DNA of 64,000 nt. It comes from Hymenoscyphus infarciens (Eukaryota > Ascomycota > Leotiomycetes > Helotiales > Helotiaceae). The stretch lies in NCBI GenBank assembly GCA_001414345.1, contig LLCB01000080.1, positions 62,001-126,000 of the forward strand. The letters are read 5' to 3'. Of this stretch, positions 36,340 to 46,980 are shown in pieces. The notes below the pieces were generated by a model. It was not told the origin of the DNA. It did no database searches and saw only the letters and a program-made list of their open reading frames with translations. Every line of letters starts with the position of its first letter. The first letter of the stretch is position 1. The translations under genes were made by a program, and so were the position numbers.

Positions 36340-36869
36340 CTAGGTATTTAATACCTTATTATAGTATTACTTTATAAAAAGTATCTATTTATATTCTATA
36401 TTTTATAATCTATTTTCTTTTTTAAGTCTAGAGTTTATAATATCTCTATATCTCTTTAACTAGAAAAAATCTTTATATTTCTAAAAGATTTCTTTTAAAA
36501 GATTTCTTATCTTTTTTATAATATTCTTATATAAAGTCTTAAGTGAATTTATAATAATCTCTTTAAAAATTATCTACTTTTTTAAAAAAAGTAATTAGTA
36601 TTTAATAAGAGTTTTAGTCTCTTATTTAAAAGATTCTTTACTCTATATATCTTTATAATAAATAGAAGAAGCTTTTAGCTATTTAAATCTTAGTTTATAT
36701 CTAAAGTAGTTTAGTCTTTATAAATAAAAGCTAGATAGTTTATTTTAAATCTAGTATTAATAGTTTTTTAAGTCTTTATAATTAATATCTAGTTTAACTA
36801 GTATAATAGTCTACTATTCTAAATTACTAGTATTTATAAAACTACTAATACTTATATACTAAAGATACT

Positions 36870-37162
36870 AAAGATATTAATATTAAATATTTATATATAG
36901 AAGAGATTAAGATTTAAATATTATATATTTAGCTTTCTAGCTCTTATTATTTAGTATTAGCTATATTAGATAAGACTTAGTTATTATTATTATTATTAGA
37001 TCTTAGTAATATCTAATGTCTTATATATAGAGACTTCTATTTAAGATAAGAGAAAGCTAATTTAGTCTTTTCTTCTATATTAGTAACTAGTATCTATATA
37101 TATTATTCTATTAAATATACTTCTATATACTTTAATATTTATATATATTTCGTATTATTATA
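36870..37162 (-). mobile_element. decayed LTR copy, TATAACGG family
   Basis: Reverse-orientation copy, with the best match in its right half (CTTATATATAGAG, AGTCTTTTCTTCTATATTAG, TATTTCGTATTATTATA). The left boundary is approximate. Confidence 0.55.
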
Positions 37163-38101
37163 ACTAGATACTTAATATATTTCTTTTAGTAAGGAAATTC
37201 CTATCTCTAGTTCTTTTATAAAGTCTAAAAAATATAAAAAGAATACTTTTAAACTTTCTAGCTTTTTAATTATTAATTAATATCTTTATATTTTATAAGT
37301 CTTTTATTAAAAGAATATCTTTTTAAAGTCTATTTTTAGAACTATCTAATTAAAGTCTTTATTAATAAAATCTAGAAGAAAATCTAGAATATAATCTTCT
37401 AAGTATTTACTAGTAGTTATAAGCTATACTTTTCTTTTTATATTATTTACTAGAGTATTTATACTTATTATTATAATTATAATCTTCTAGTATTATTCTT
37501 CTTTATTATAAATAGAAGATTCTTAATAATTCTCTAAATACTACTTAGAGATTATATTTTTTATAATAATTAAAAGCTTCTCTAAGCTATTTTCAAAGTA
37601 TTTTATTACTACTAAAAATTAAAATAGATTAAGTTATTTTTAGTAGTAAAAATATTTATTAGTTTAGCTTTCTATACTAATATTATATTATATATATTAC
37701 TTATTATAGAATTATAGAAGTTATAAAAGTAGTATAAGCTTAAGATTAATTCAAGGTTTTAAAATATTTTATTTTTAATAATTATATTATATCTTTTTTA
37801 CTAACTAGTTTAATAGTTTAATTAAGAGAATACTTTATTACTAGATAGTTCTTACTAGCTAGGTCTACTGCTCTAAACCTGGCTCTAAAGGCCTTATTAA
37901 ACCTCTTTCTTATACGAGCTTACTAGACGACTTTCGAGCTTACTTGGTTTTCCATAATCACGTGCTTGGATCGGCATTTGATTTGCGGCGCGACCTACCT
38001 GCGAGAAATACACGAGAAATAAGATCAGGTTGAAAATAGGGGACAAGACGACCCTCCCAATATTCAACCCGCCACCTACTTCGACAATCGATCCAATTCT
38101 C

Positions 38102-39933
38102 ATGTCGTTCTTCCGCAACCCCAAGGACGAGATGGAGTTTCAAGATGCGCAGAAATTCGTGGTGCGCTCGATCCGCGAGATGACCAATACCTTCCAGAAG
38201 GTGCCCGGCTCGGCCATGTTGATACGCTATATCCAGTCGAGTTACCAAGACGACCCGGTTAGGTCTGCGATTGAGTTGGTGCTGGTCATTTTCTTTGTGC
38301 GGTACCTGTTGAGTCCGAGTTATGCGACGCATACGGGGAATTTTGTTACGTTGACGGAGGAGGTGAGTTGGTCTTTCTGAGAGGGGGGGGATGGTGTTAA
38401 CAGGTTGTTTGGGTTTAGGAGATTGATGATTTGGTTGATGAGTGGACTCCCGAGCCTTTGGTTGCGCCGCAGACGGCTTTTGAGAAGGACGAGGATGCTA
38501 AGTTACCTGTTATTGTTGGGTTTGTTCTTCGATTGTTCTGATGAAGAGAGAGCGGCTGCTAATTATACTTGTAGTCCTACTGGTCCTAAATCCAAACTCT
38601 CGAACGGGCGAACCGTCACGAACCTAGCGTCTTATAACTTCTACAACTTCGTCGGCAATGAACAAGTCAAAGAGAAAGCCATCCAAACCCTACGAACCTA
38701 CGGTGTCGGTCCCTGCGGTCCTCCTCAATTTTACGGCACACAAGATGTTCATATGAAGACGGAAGCAGATATTGCCTCTTGTCTTGGAACTCAAGGCTGT
38801 ATCGTCTATGCTCACGCCTTTTCTACCATCTCGAGTGTCATTCCGGCTTTCTGCAAGAGGGGAGATATTATTGTCGCTGATCGAGCGAGCAATTATTCAA
38901 TCAGGAAAGGACTGCAGATTTGCCGGAGCACGATTAGGTATTATGAACACAATGATATGGAGGATTTGGAGAGGGTTTTGCAGAAGGTTGTTAAGGATCA
39001 GGCGAAGAAACCTTTGACCAGAAGATTTATCGTTACTGAGGGGCTGTCTGAGACGGTGGGGGATTGTGTTGATTTACCTAAATTAGTATGTCTTCCTTGA
39101 TATGGAGAAGGGATTCATAAGAAAATACGGTGCTAATTGGTCTATAGATTGAACTCAAACTCCGCTACAAATTCCGCCTCATGCTCGACGAAACATGGTC
39201 CTTCGGTGTCCTAGGTCGAACAGGTCGCGGTCTCACCGAAGCCCAAAATGTAGATGCCTCCCAAGTCGATATGCTCATCGGTTCCCTCGCTGGCCCTCTC
39301 TGTTCAGGTGGTGGTTTCTGTGCTGGTTCCACGGATGTAGTTGAGCACCAACGGATTTCTGCTGCATCATATACTTTCTCGGCTGCATTACCCGCTATGC
39401 TTGCCACAACAGCGAGTGAGACTTTGAACATGTTGCAGACAAACCCAGAGATCTTGGTTCAGTGCAGAGAAAACATCAAGGCTATGAGGGCGCAGATTGA
39501 TCCCAGAAGTGATTGGGTTAAGTGCACTAGTGCCGTGGATAACCCGGTTATGATTTTGGTTTTGAAAGCTGATGTTGTGAATTCGAGACGGTTGAGTACG
39601 GGGGAGCAGGAGAGGATTTTGCAGGAATGTGTTGATGAGGTATATTACCAATTTATTTCCTCCCATATTCTTCGTTGTAAGTAGAAACAAGCTAACCAGC
39701 AACAGTCACTTCTCAACAACGTCCTCATCACCCGTCTCAAGAGCATGCCCGTTGGACCGGGTAGCACAGGCAAAGACGAGGGCTGGAAATTGCAACCTGC
39801 CCTGAAAGTGTGTATCACAACCGGACTAACGAAGAAGGAAATCGAGAAGGCGGGGATTGTGATTAGACATGCTATTACGAAGGTCTTGACGAGGAAGACT
39901 AGTAGTAAGTTGGCTTTGCCTGCTTCTAGTTGA
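38102..39933 (+). CDS. LCB1: serine palmitoyltransferase subunit 1
   Basis: Five exons: 38102-38362, 38419-38519, 38575-39085, 39148-39639 and 39706-39933, giving 530 aa. All four introns are GT...AG, 55-66 bp, with CTAAC/CTAAT-type branch motifs. The start is the first in-frame ATG (MSFFRNPKDEMEF). An N-terminal hydrophobic segment (ELVLVIFFVRYLL) anchors it in the ER. The aminotransferase fold follows (YNFYNFVGNEQVKEKAI, FYGTQDVHMKTEADIA, LDETWSFGVLGRTGRG). At the point where LCB2 carries the PLP lysine the sequence is DMLIGSLAGPLCSGGG, with no lysine, as expected for the non-catalytic LCB1 partner. With LCB2 it condenses serine and palmitoyl-CoA, the first step of sphingolipid synthesis. 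It is intact despite RIP-mutated DNA about 220 bp upstream. Confidence 0.96.
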
Positions 39934-40700
39934 TCCCTGGATAAGGGTTTTCTGTGTGAATATTAGACTTTTTTATGTTTTAGGGTGTTCTTGGGGGTGG
40001 TAGAGGAAAGGAATGGGACTGGGGAGAAGAAGGGAAAGGGGGTGGTTAATGTGTAATTATTGGCCTTGTTTGAGTGTATAAAGGAATTGTCTATGGACAT
40101 GATATATTGTAAGATACCCAATCATTACTCTCCGGCACCAACTTGATTTAAAGCTTATACGAGACGAATGAGAACAATGGAATTTATTATTCGAGATGAT
40201 TTAGGAAACCAACTTTTCAAAATATGCTCAATCAATTCTTAATTAAAAAGAAGGCTTCGTCTATTGTACTGTTGAAACACCGTCACCTAAAACCACCTAT
40301 AAAACAACCCCTCGCTAAAGATATCCTACCAGGATTCCTGAAATCCTTCGAGAAATGATATTACTTCCCTAATCGAAGGACGAAGCTAACAGCTGCTGAA
40401 ACTAGAGGAATTTAACCTTGAATTCTGAGGGGAAGACACTCTTATTGGTTTTGGTTATGTATAGTGGAATAGCTGGTTTAGGAGATTTTCGTATCGACGA
40501 GTAGAGGTGGTTCTTGAATTATTTTTGTAAGTTTGGATGGGAGTTAGTGGCGAAATAAGTTTTAGCGGAATGAAGATGTATTAAGGGGATTGGATATGTT
40601 ATTTGTAGTCTTGGACTCTAGATAGAGGATAAGATGTAGGAAGGAGGGAGGTTGATGCTTAAGAGGCTAGAGAAAACCTATACGGTCTATGAGAAGAGGA
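39934..40700. other. LCB1 3' flank, no gene seen
   Basis: Ordinary composition falling gradually into the AT-rich block from about 40700. No supported open frame. Confidence 0.5.
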
Positions 40701-41232
40701 GAATATATACTCTTTGATTCTTCTCTTTACTATTCCTTCTGTTTTTCAGCACTCTTATTTATTTTATCCCTTTGAAATTCTTGCTTTTCGTTTCTACCTT
40801 TATTCTACAGACATCTTCTAACAAATAAAAAAGGCAACTCTCAACCTTCCTCGCTGTATCTGTCGTCCCTATACTTAGTCTCGTATTAGCTAGATTACTC
40901 GGGCTAAACTAATACGTAAACTCTAAACTTAAAGCCGATACCCTTATAACCTACTGTGGTCTAACTAAAGCCTATAGTCTCTAAGTACTAGGAGATGACC
41001 TCTGCAATGATAATGGGAAGTTGAGTTAGAGATCACTTGTATGTCTATCCCTCCTAAGTTCGAGTATGGGCGGATGGGCTCTTGGGTCTTAACTAAGCTT
41101 TTTTTAATTGGATAGTGATCCCTAATAGTAGGGACCTTATAGCGAGAGTTGTAAGGATTATAAACTTGATTTTGCGATTATGATTTGTAAAAATAAGATT
41201 CAGGGGAGTTGGAAAACCACTGCTACTGATTT

Positions 41233-43127
41233 TGTGACGTATTTTTGAGTTGAAAACGCTCTGAGGAGCTTGAATTTAGGAGGTGAAAACTCTGCTATAT
41301 ATACAGGGAAAAGGGGTCACGTGAGACCCCTTTTTCGTGACACACCCCTTAGGTTTAGGAAAACGACAGCTTCCTAGGCCTATAAACTTAAACTAGATTA
41401 CAAAAGAACCTTTTAACTATATCGCCCTCTATTCCTACTTGTCACGGAAAAAGGGGGGTCTCACGTAACCCCTTTTCCCTATATATATAGCAGAGTTTTC
41501 ACCTCCTAAATTCAAGCTCCTTAGAGCGTTTTCAACCCAAAAATACGTCACAGTTATAAGCCCGGTTTGCACATACAGTGTACTTTACACTTGTAGTATA
41601 CTCTTACAACTTTATCTTCTGCTTACACATTCAACGCATTACGACGTATTCGGAACGCTCTCCGCTGTCAAGGTCAGCGTAATCAACCCCTCCTCGATGT
41701 TTACTCTCGACAACGAGAGAGCTCTCCTAACTTCGAATACGAGACTTTCTCAACGAGCGCGAACAAGAACTCTCCTAACAAGCGTAGACAGGACTCTCCT
41801 ACAAGACTCTCTCAAACTTCGAATATATAGCGAAAGCCCTACTACGAGTAGGCACACCTTAATTCGGCAGCTTACTCTCTTAACAAGCTTATATAAGCCT
41901 AGCTACGAAGCTAGCCACCGCCACTCTCAAGGGTGCCTTTCAAAACCGGAAACCCTAAGGGGTGCTCGATTACGACGATCTAGAAGCCTAGTACTCTATA
42001 AAGCTAGTATATAACGCTAACTACGAGCCACTATATCCACGAACGCCACCCGCTATCTTCACCAAAGCTAGAGCTAATAATATGCTAGAGTATAAGAGAG
42101 GAAGTTAGATAGGATCTAGGAGTAGAACTTTACTCTTAAATACTACGAAATCGCTGTTTAGGAGTGCGCTCCGCGAGATTCTCTATAGTAGGAATAGAGA
42201 GCGATATAGTTAAGAGGTTCTTTTATAATCTAGTTTAAGTTTATAGGCCTAGAAAGCTATCGTTTTCCTAGACCTAAGAGGTGTGTTACGGAAAAAGGGG
42301 GGTCTCATATAACCCCTTTTCTCTATATATATAGCAGAGTTTTCATCTTCTAAATTCAAGCTTCTTAGAGCGTTTTCAACTCAAAAATACGTTACACTAC
42401 TATAGAGAAACCTGCGAAGCTATATATATTACTTTAAACTCCTAAACAGCGATTCCCTAGATAATATTCTTAAAAGTAAAGTCCTACTCCTAGATCCTGT
42501 CTAACTTCCTCTCTTATTTTAGTAAAGATAGCGGGTAGCGTTCGTAAGATATAGTAGCTCGTAGTTAGCGTTATATACTAGCTTTATAGAGTACTAGGCT
42601 TCTAGATATTTAAAGTATTCGAGTACCTTTTAGAGTAGGCTAGCGTGCCGCTAGGCTTCTAGTTTAAATACCTTCTACGAAGGGCTTTTTATAAGCTCGT
42701 CGAGAGAGTAAGCTACTAAATTAAGATATACTTACTCGTAGTAGAGCTTTCGCTATATTCGAAGCTAAGAGCGTCTTATAGAAGAGTCCTGTCTACGCTT
42801 ATTAAGAGAGTCCTTGTTCGCGCTTATTAGAAGAGTCTCGTATTCGAAGTTAGAAGAGCTCTACTTCGAGAGCTTTCGAGTACTTATTAAGAGTAAGTAT
42901 CGAGAGATTGTTTATACTAATTCTAATAGCGGAGAGCGTTCTAAATACGTCGTAATATATTAAATACATAAGCAGAAGTTATAAGAGTATACTATAAGTA
43001 TAAACTAGGCTTATAACTATAACGTATTTTTAGATTAAAAACGCTCTAAGGAGCTTGAATTTAGAAGATGAAAACTCTGCTATATATACAGAGAAAAGGG
43101 GTCACGTGAGACCCCTTTTTCATAACA
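41233..43127 (+). mobile_element. TRIM-like element, outer copy (interrupted)
   Basis: Terminal direct repeats of 110 bp at 41233-41342 and 43018-43127 begin TGTGACG (TATAACG in the mutated right copy) and end CGTGACA (CATAACA). The flanks are GATTT at 41228-41232 and 43128-43132, a perfect 5-bp target duplication. Removing the inner insertion leaves about 933 bp. There is no coding capacity. The TG...CA ends, 5-bp duplication and small size fit a terminal-repeat retrotransposon in miniature. I could not see a classical primer-binding site or polypurine tract, so the class is an inference. Confidence 0.85.
41440..42396 (-). mobile_element. TRIM-like element, inner copy inserted in reverse orientation
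   Basis: 957 bp with 113-bp terminal direct repeats (41440-41552 and 42284-42396) in the opposite orientation to the outer copy. CTACT flanks it at 41435-41439 and 42397-42401; the uninterrupted sequence, read from the inner copy itself, has one CTACT there. Its left two-thirds still contain CpA and TpG, but the right end carries C-to-T changes. A 105-codon open frame at 41697-42014 is not preserved in the other copies and is not taken as a gene. Confidence 0.88.
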
Positions 43128-45523
43128 GATTTAGATACGGATTTTCGTCTTTCCCGCGAGGTTAATATATATAGAGATAAGACAAATTATAGTCTATACT
43201 TATATAAGCGAGACATCACCTCTATACTATTTTACTACTAAAATTACACTTTAGAAGTATATAATATCTCTTATATATTCTCTTCTTTATATTACTAATA
43301 TATTTATTAATCTTTTAGAAGTTATTATCTTCTATTTCTTAAGAAATAGATAGAGTTTTTCTTCTCTTTACTCTTTACTTTGAAATCTACTATATATTCT
43401 CTCTAGTTAAAAGATTAAGAGATAGAGAATAAGAATAAGTATTTAATTATCTTAATCTTATACTTATTCTTAAAAGCTTAATAAGAGTTTATTATATATT
43501 TTTAAGTTAAAAACGCTCTAAGAAGCTTTATATTCAGAGGTAAAAACTCTACTATATTTAGAGAGAAAATAAGATATTATATAATCTTATTTCTAGATAA
43601 TATATCTCTTAAGTCTAGAAAAGAGCTTTCTAGGCTTATAATAATACTAGATTATAAAATATTATCTATATAATATAACACTCTATTTTTACTCTTAAGA
43701 ATTTTATAGAGCTACGTAGATTACTTCTAGAATCTTTAATAGCGATTCTAGATATAACGGCATACCGTCCTATATAGCTGATATTACGTGGCATATACCG
43801 TATATATTAGCTTTCAGTAGTTGTTATTTTGTATTATCTAATTTAGGAAGGTTACGTACGTCCGTACGTCTGTCTAGACTTTCAGACGTACTTTATAGGG
43901 TTCGGGCTTTTGTATTAGCCGACGTATATCGTTGTTCAGTTTCGTACCTCTTTTGTATCGTCTAAAACCTCTTATATATAGCAGCCTACTCCTAGAGTTA
44001 GAAAAGGCTAGTTATTATTTTCTTCTATATTAGTACCTAGTATCTATATACGTTATTCTACTATACGCACTCCTATATACCTCTACTATAGTTATATATA
44101 TTTCGTACTATTATATAAAAATAATAACTATTCTTCGCTAGTAACAGCTTTAATAATATCTCCTTCGAGCTTATCGTTACTCTTTGTTTAGAAGTCGATT
44201 TACCTTTGATTTAGAATATTACAATAGTATTCTTAAATAGCTAGGTAATTAGAGACTACTTAGACAGCTAGTAATACTAGGGCTTAGTATCTATATAGAT
44301 AGCTAGTAAAAATCGTGTTTTAGTATACGTTAAGAGATTAGAATACGCTAAGTGTTCCTAAGAGTCTTAATAACCCTAGATTTGGTGAATAAGTCGACTT
44401 ATAATAGTTATCTAGAAGGCTTCCGAATCTGATCTTACCCCCCCCCCCCTTAATTAACATCTTTGAAATGTCGAACCTAGTTCTGCCACGAGGTGTTAAA
44501 CGACCTTCTAAGGCCACCCCCCTTTTTAAAAGACTCTCTAAACCCTTTCTAAATCATACCTGTATACTAAGATCGAGAAGATCCTGAAGAAATAACAACG
44601 GTTGAAGAGACTAGTAGGACTTCTTAAATACGGATAATATACAGAAGAGATAGCGGCATATAAAGGATAAAACGATTAGTTAGACGAGATAGATAAAATT
44701 CTAAGCGAACTTCGAAGTTAAAAATCCTACCTCTGAACCCTTACTGATCCGACCCTTTTTTGAACCCTCCTTGTTCGAATCCTCCTTTGCTTTTCAAAGC
44801 CTAAATTCAGACTTCTTTTACTTAAGGGACACCGCTGCCTCTGATGCCTTCCTACTACTTCCTAACCCTCGAATTGGATATGAATCGGTTGAAATACGCT
44901 TTCTATTAGGACGAAACTTAGAAGCGAGCTCTTAGCTAAGTTATCGCTGTTAATCTCGACCGAACATTATCCAACTCTACTCTAAACTTCCCTTGAACCG
45001 AAAGACTACGACTGCGGTTACGGACCGAGTCCCCGCTGGTACAAAGGTTGAAAGAGATAGAAGTTAAAAGAGATAGAAGTGGAATTAGAAGAAGATTATG
45101 CTGAAGAAACGTTTACCGACTTTAAAAGGTTACTTTTCGAGTACGGCTATACTTAGGGAGATACTAGAATCGGAACGCTTCTTTTATATATAGGATAAGA
45201 TTACACCTCAGCTCTGAAACGCGTCTGCTGCTCTTAAGAGACGCTAGAATTACAACTTTGCTAAAATAGTAAATGATCTTTTAGCTATAGATAAGGAGAC
45301 ACGCTGAAACGCTGAGTTACGATATATCAGTACTACGGTTTAGAATACCCCTCCTTGTCTAGTTTAGCTCCGAACTCCCTACGATCCGACAGCAACTCTT
45401 TCTTTAAAATCGGAAGATGAATAAGTCCTTAAATACCCCGATTCAGACCCGAATCACTAAAGGGAACAAGGCGGCCTACGAGCCTGAGCAACACAGTTCC
45501 TACAACAGTACTAATAAATGTCG

Positions 45524-45929
45524 TACCTGAAACTATACCCCTTTTTGTTGTCCTAAACTTTAGATAGCATTTTTAACTTTTAGTAATAACTTTGCTTTTG
45601 ACCAGCTGAAACCATCCCTTTTATTGTCTCTAGATACTTGAACAATTCGATAAACTTTAGTAATAACTCTTTTGACTAGCCGAAACTACCCCTTTTATTG
45701 TCTTAAACTTCGGGTAACAATTTCAACTTCGATAACTCAGCTATAACTTCGCTTTTGACTAGCCGAAACTACCCTTTTTGTCGTCCTAGACTTTAGATAA
45801 CAGTTTTAACTTTAATAACTTCGGAAACAACTTCGCCTTTGACCATTTGAAACTCCTCCTTTTATTATCCTAGACTTTGGATAATAGTTTTAACTTTGAC
45901 AACTTCAGTAATAACTCTTTTAACTAGCT
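45524..45929. repeat. about 82-bp tandem array inside the LTR element
   Basis: About five units, each starting near CCGAAACTACCCCTTTTATT and containing AACTTCG and TTTTGACTAG landmarks. The short-form element has about two such units near 31650-31740 (reverse orientation), so copy number differs between insertions. Confidence 0.7.
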
Positions 45930-46079
45930 AAACCCCTACCGACTCTAGTAAGGAGTCTTCCTTATATTCTTTCTCTCTTTCTTACTTTCTTTTACTTCTA
46001 GCTAAGCTAGAGGTCCTTTTTTTTATTTGAACTTTTAGATTAGATACGAATTAAATTAGTATACTCTTAAAAGAATAGT

Positions 46080-46980
46080 AAGCTCTTAACTAAGTTATTA
46101 CTTTTTCTCGACTAAGCACTATCTAACTCTACTTTAAACTTCCGCTAACCTAAGTTTAGACGAACTTACTTTCTTTTATATCTAGTAGACTAGATATTTT
46201 ATTCGAATTTGAATCGGATACGAATTAGTATACTCTCGAAGTGAACTCTTAGCTAAGATATCACTATTACCTATAATATTACCTCTTAATATTCGCCTCT
46301 AACTCTACTTTAAATCTTTTCTAATTTTACTTTAAACTTTTTCTCTACTACTTCTGAAGTAGAATCAGAATTAGAACTTTAATAATATTTGCTAAAACGC
46401 TACTAACTCTAATAAGAGTCTTATAGTCTTTACTTTCCTACTTTCTTTTACTTCTAGTAAGGCTAGAAGTTCTTTTTTATCTAAATTTAACTTAGATATA
46501 AATTAGTATACTTTTGAAAGAATAGTAACCTCTTAGCTAAGTTATTACTATCTATAATATTATTAACTTTTCGTTTCTAACTTTATTCTAAGTCCTTACT
46601 AATATTAGTTTAGACGAACCTATACTCTTTTAATAAAATTTAAATTAAAGAATTTAAATTAGATACGAATTAGTACGCTCTCGAAGTAAGCTCTTAGCTA
46701 AGTTATTACTTTTATCTATAACAACGTTACCTCTCGATGTTTGCCTCTAACTCTAATCTGAATTCGTTTCTAACTTTACTCTAAACTTTTTTAGACTTAT
46801 ACTCTTTTAGTAAATTTTTTAAATTAGATGTAAATTAGTTAAAATACGCTCTCTATTAAGACAAAACCTAGAAGTAAGCTCTTAATTAAGTTATCGCTAT
46901 TAACTTTAACTAAACACTATCTAACTCTTACTTTAAACTTTTTCTAATTTTACTCTAAACTTTTAAACTTTTAAACTTTT
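46080..46980. repeat. degenerate 150-300-bp repeats inside the LTR element
   Basis: The motif pair CTCTTAGCTAAGTTATTACT ... CTAACTCTACTTTAAAC recurs near 44935, 46085, 46250, 46530, 46690 and 46875 with variable spacing. It is the same sequence amplified within the element. Confidence 0.55.

Larger units (their letters stand above)
26385..37880. other. AT-rich RIP-mutated block 2
   Basis: About 11.5 kb of TpA-rich, CpA/TpG-poor DNA with no intact gene. It starts with polypurine arrays, then holds a solo LTR broken by a TA-flanked element, a full LTR element, and two decayed LTR copies, all listed separately. The stretches at 29300-30850, 33150-36080 and 37170-37860 are decayed repeats whose coding origin I could not identify on either strand. 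The block ends about 220 bp before the LCB1 start codon. Confidence 0.85.

Noticed and set aside
41697..42014. 105-codon open frame inside the inner TRIM-like copy
   Set aside because: It is Ser/Thr/Arg/Leu-biased, has no motif, and is not kept in the other copies. Openness reflects the low mutation of that part of the element.
41440..43127. Simple long inverted repeat or palindrome
   Set aside because: The order of the blocks and the two 5-bp duplications show it is one element inserted in reverse into another, not a palindromic arm pair.
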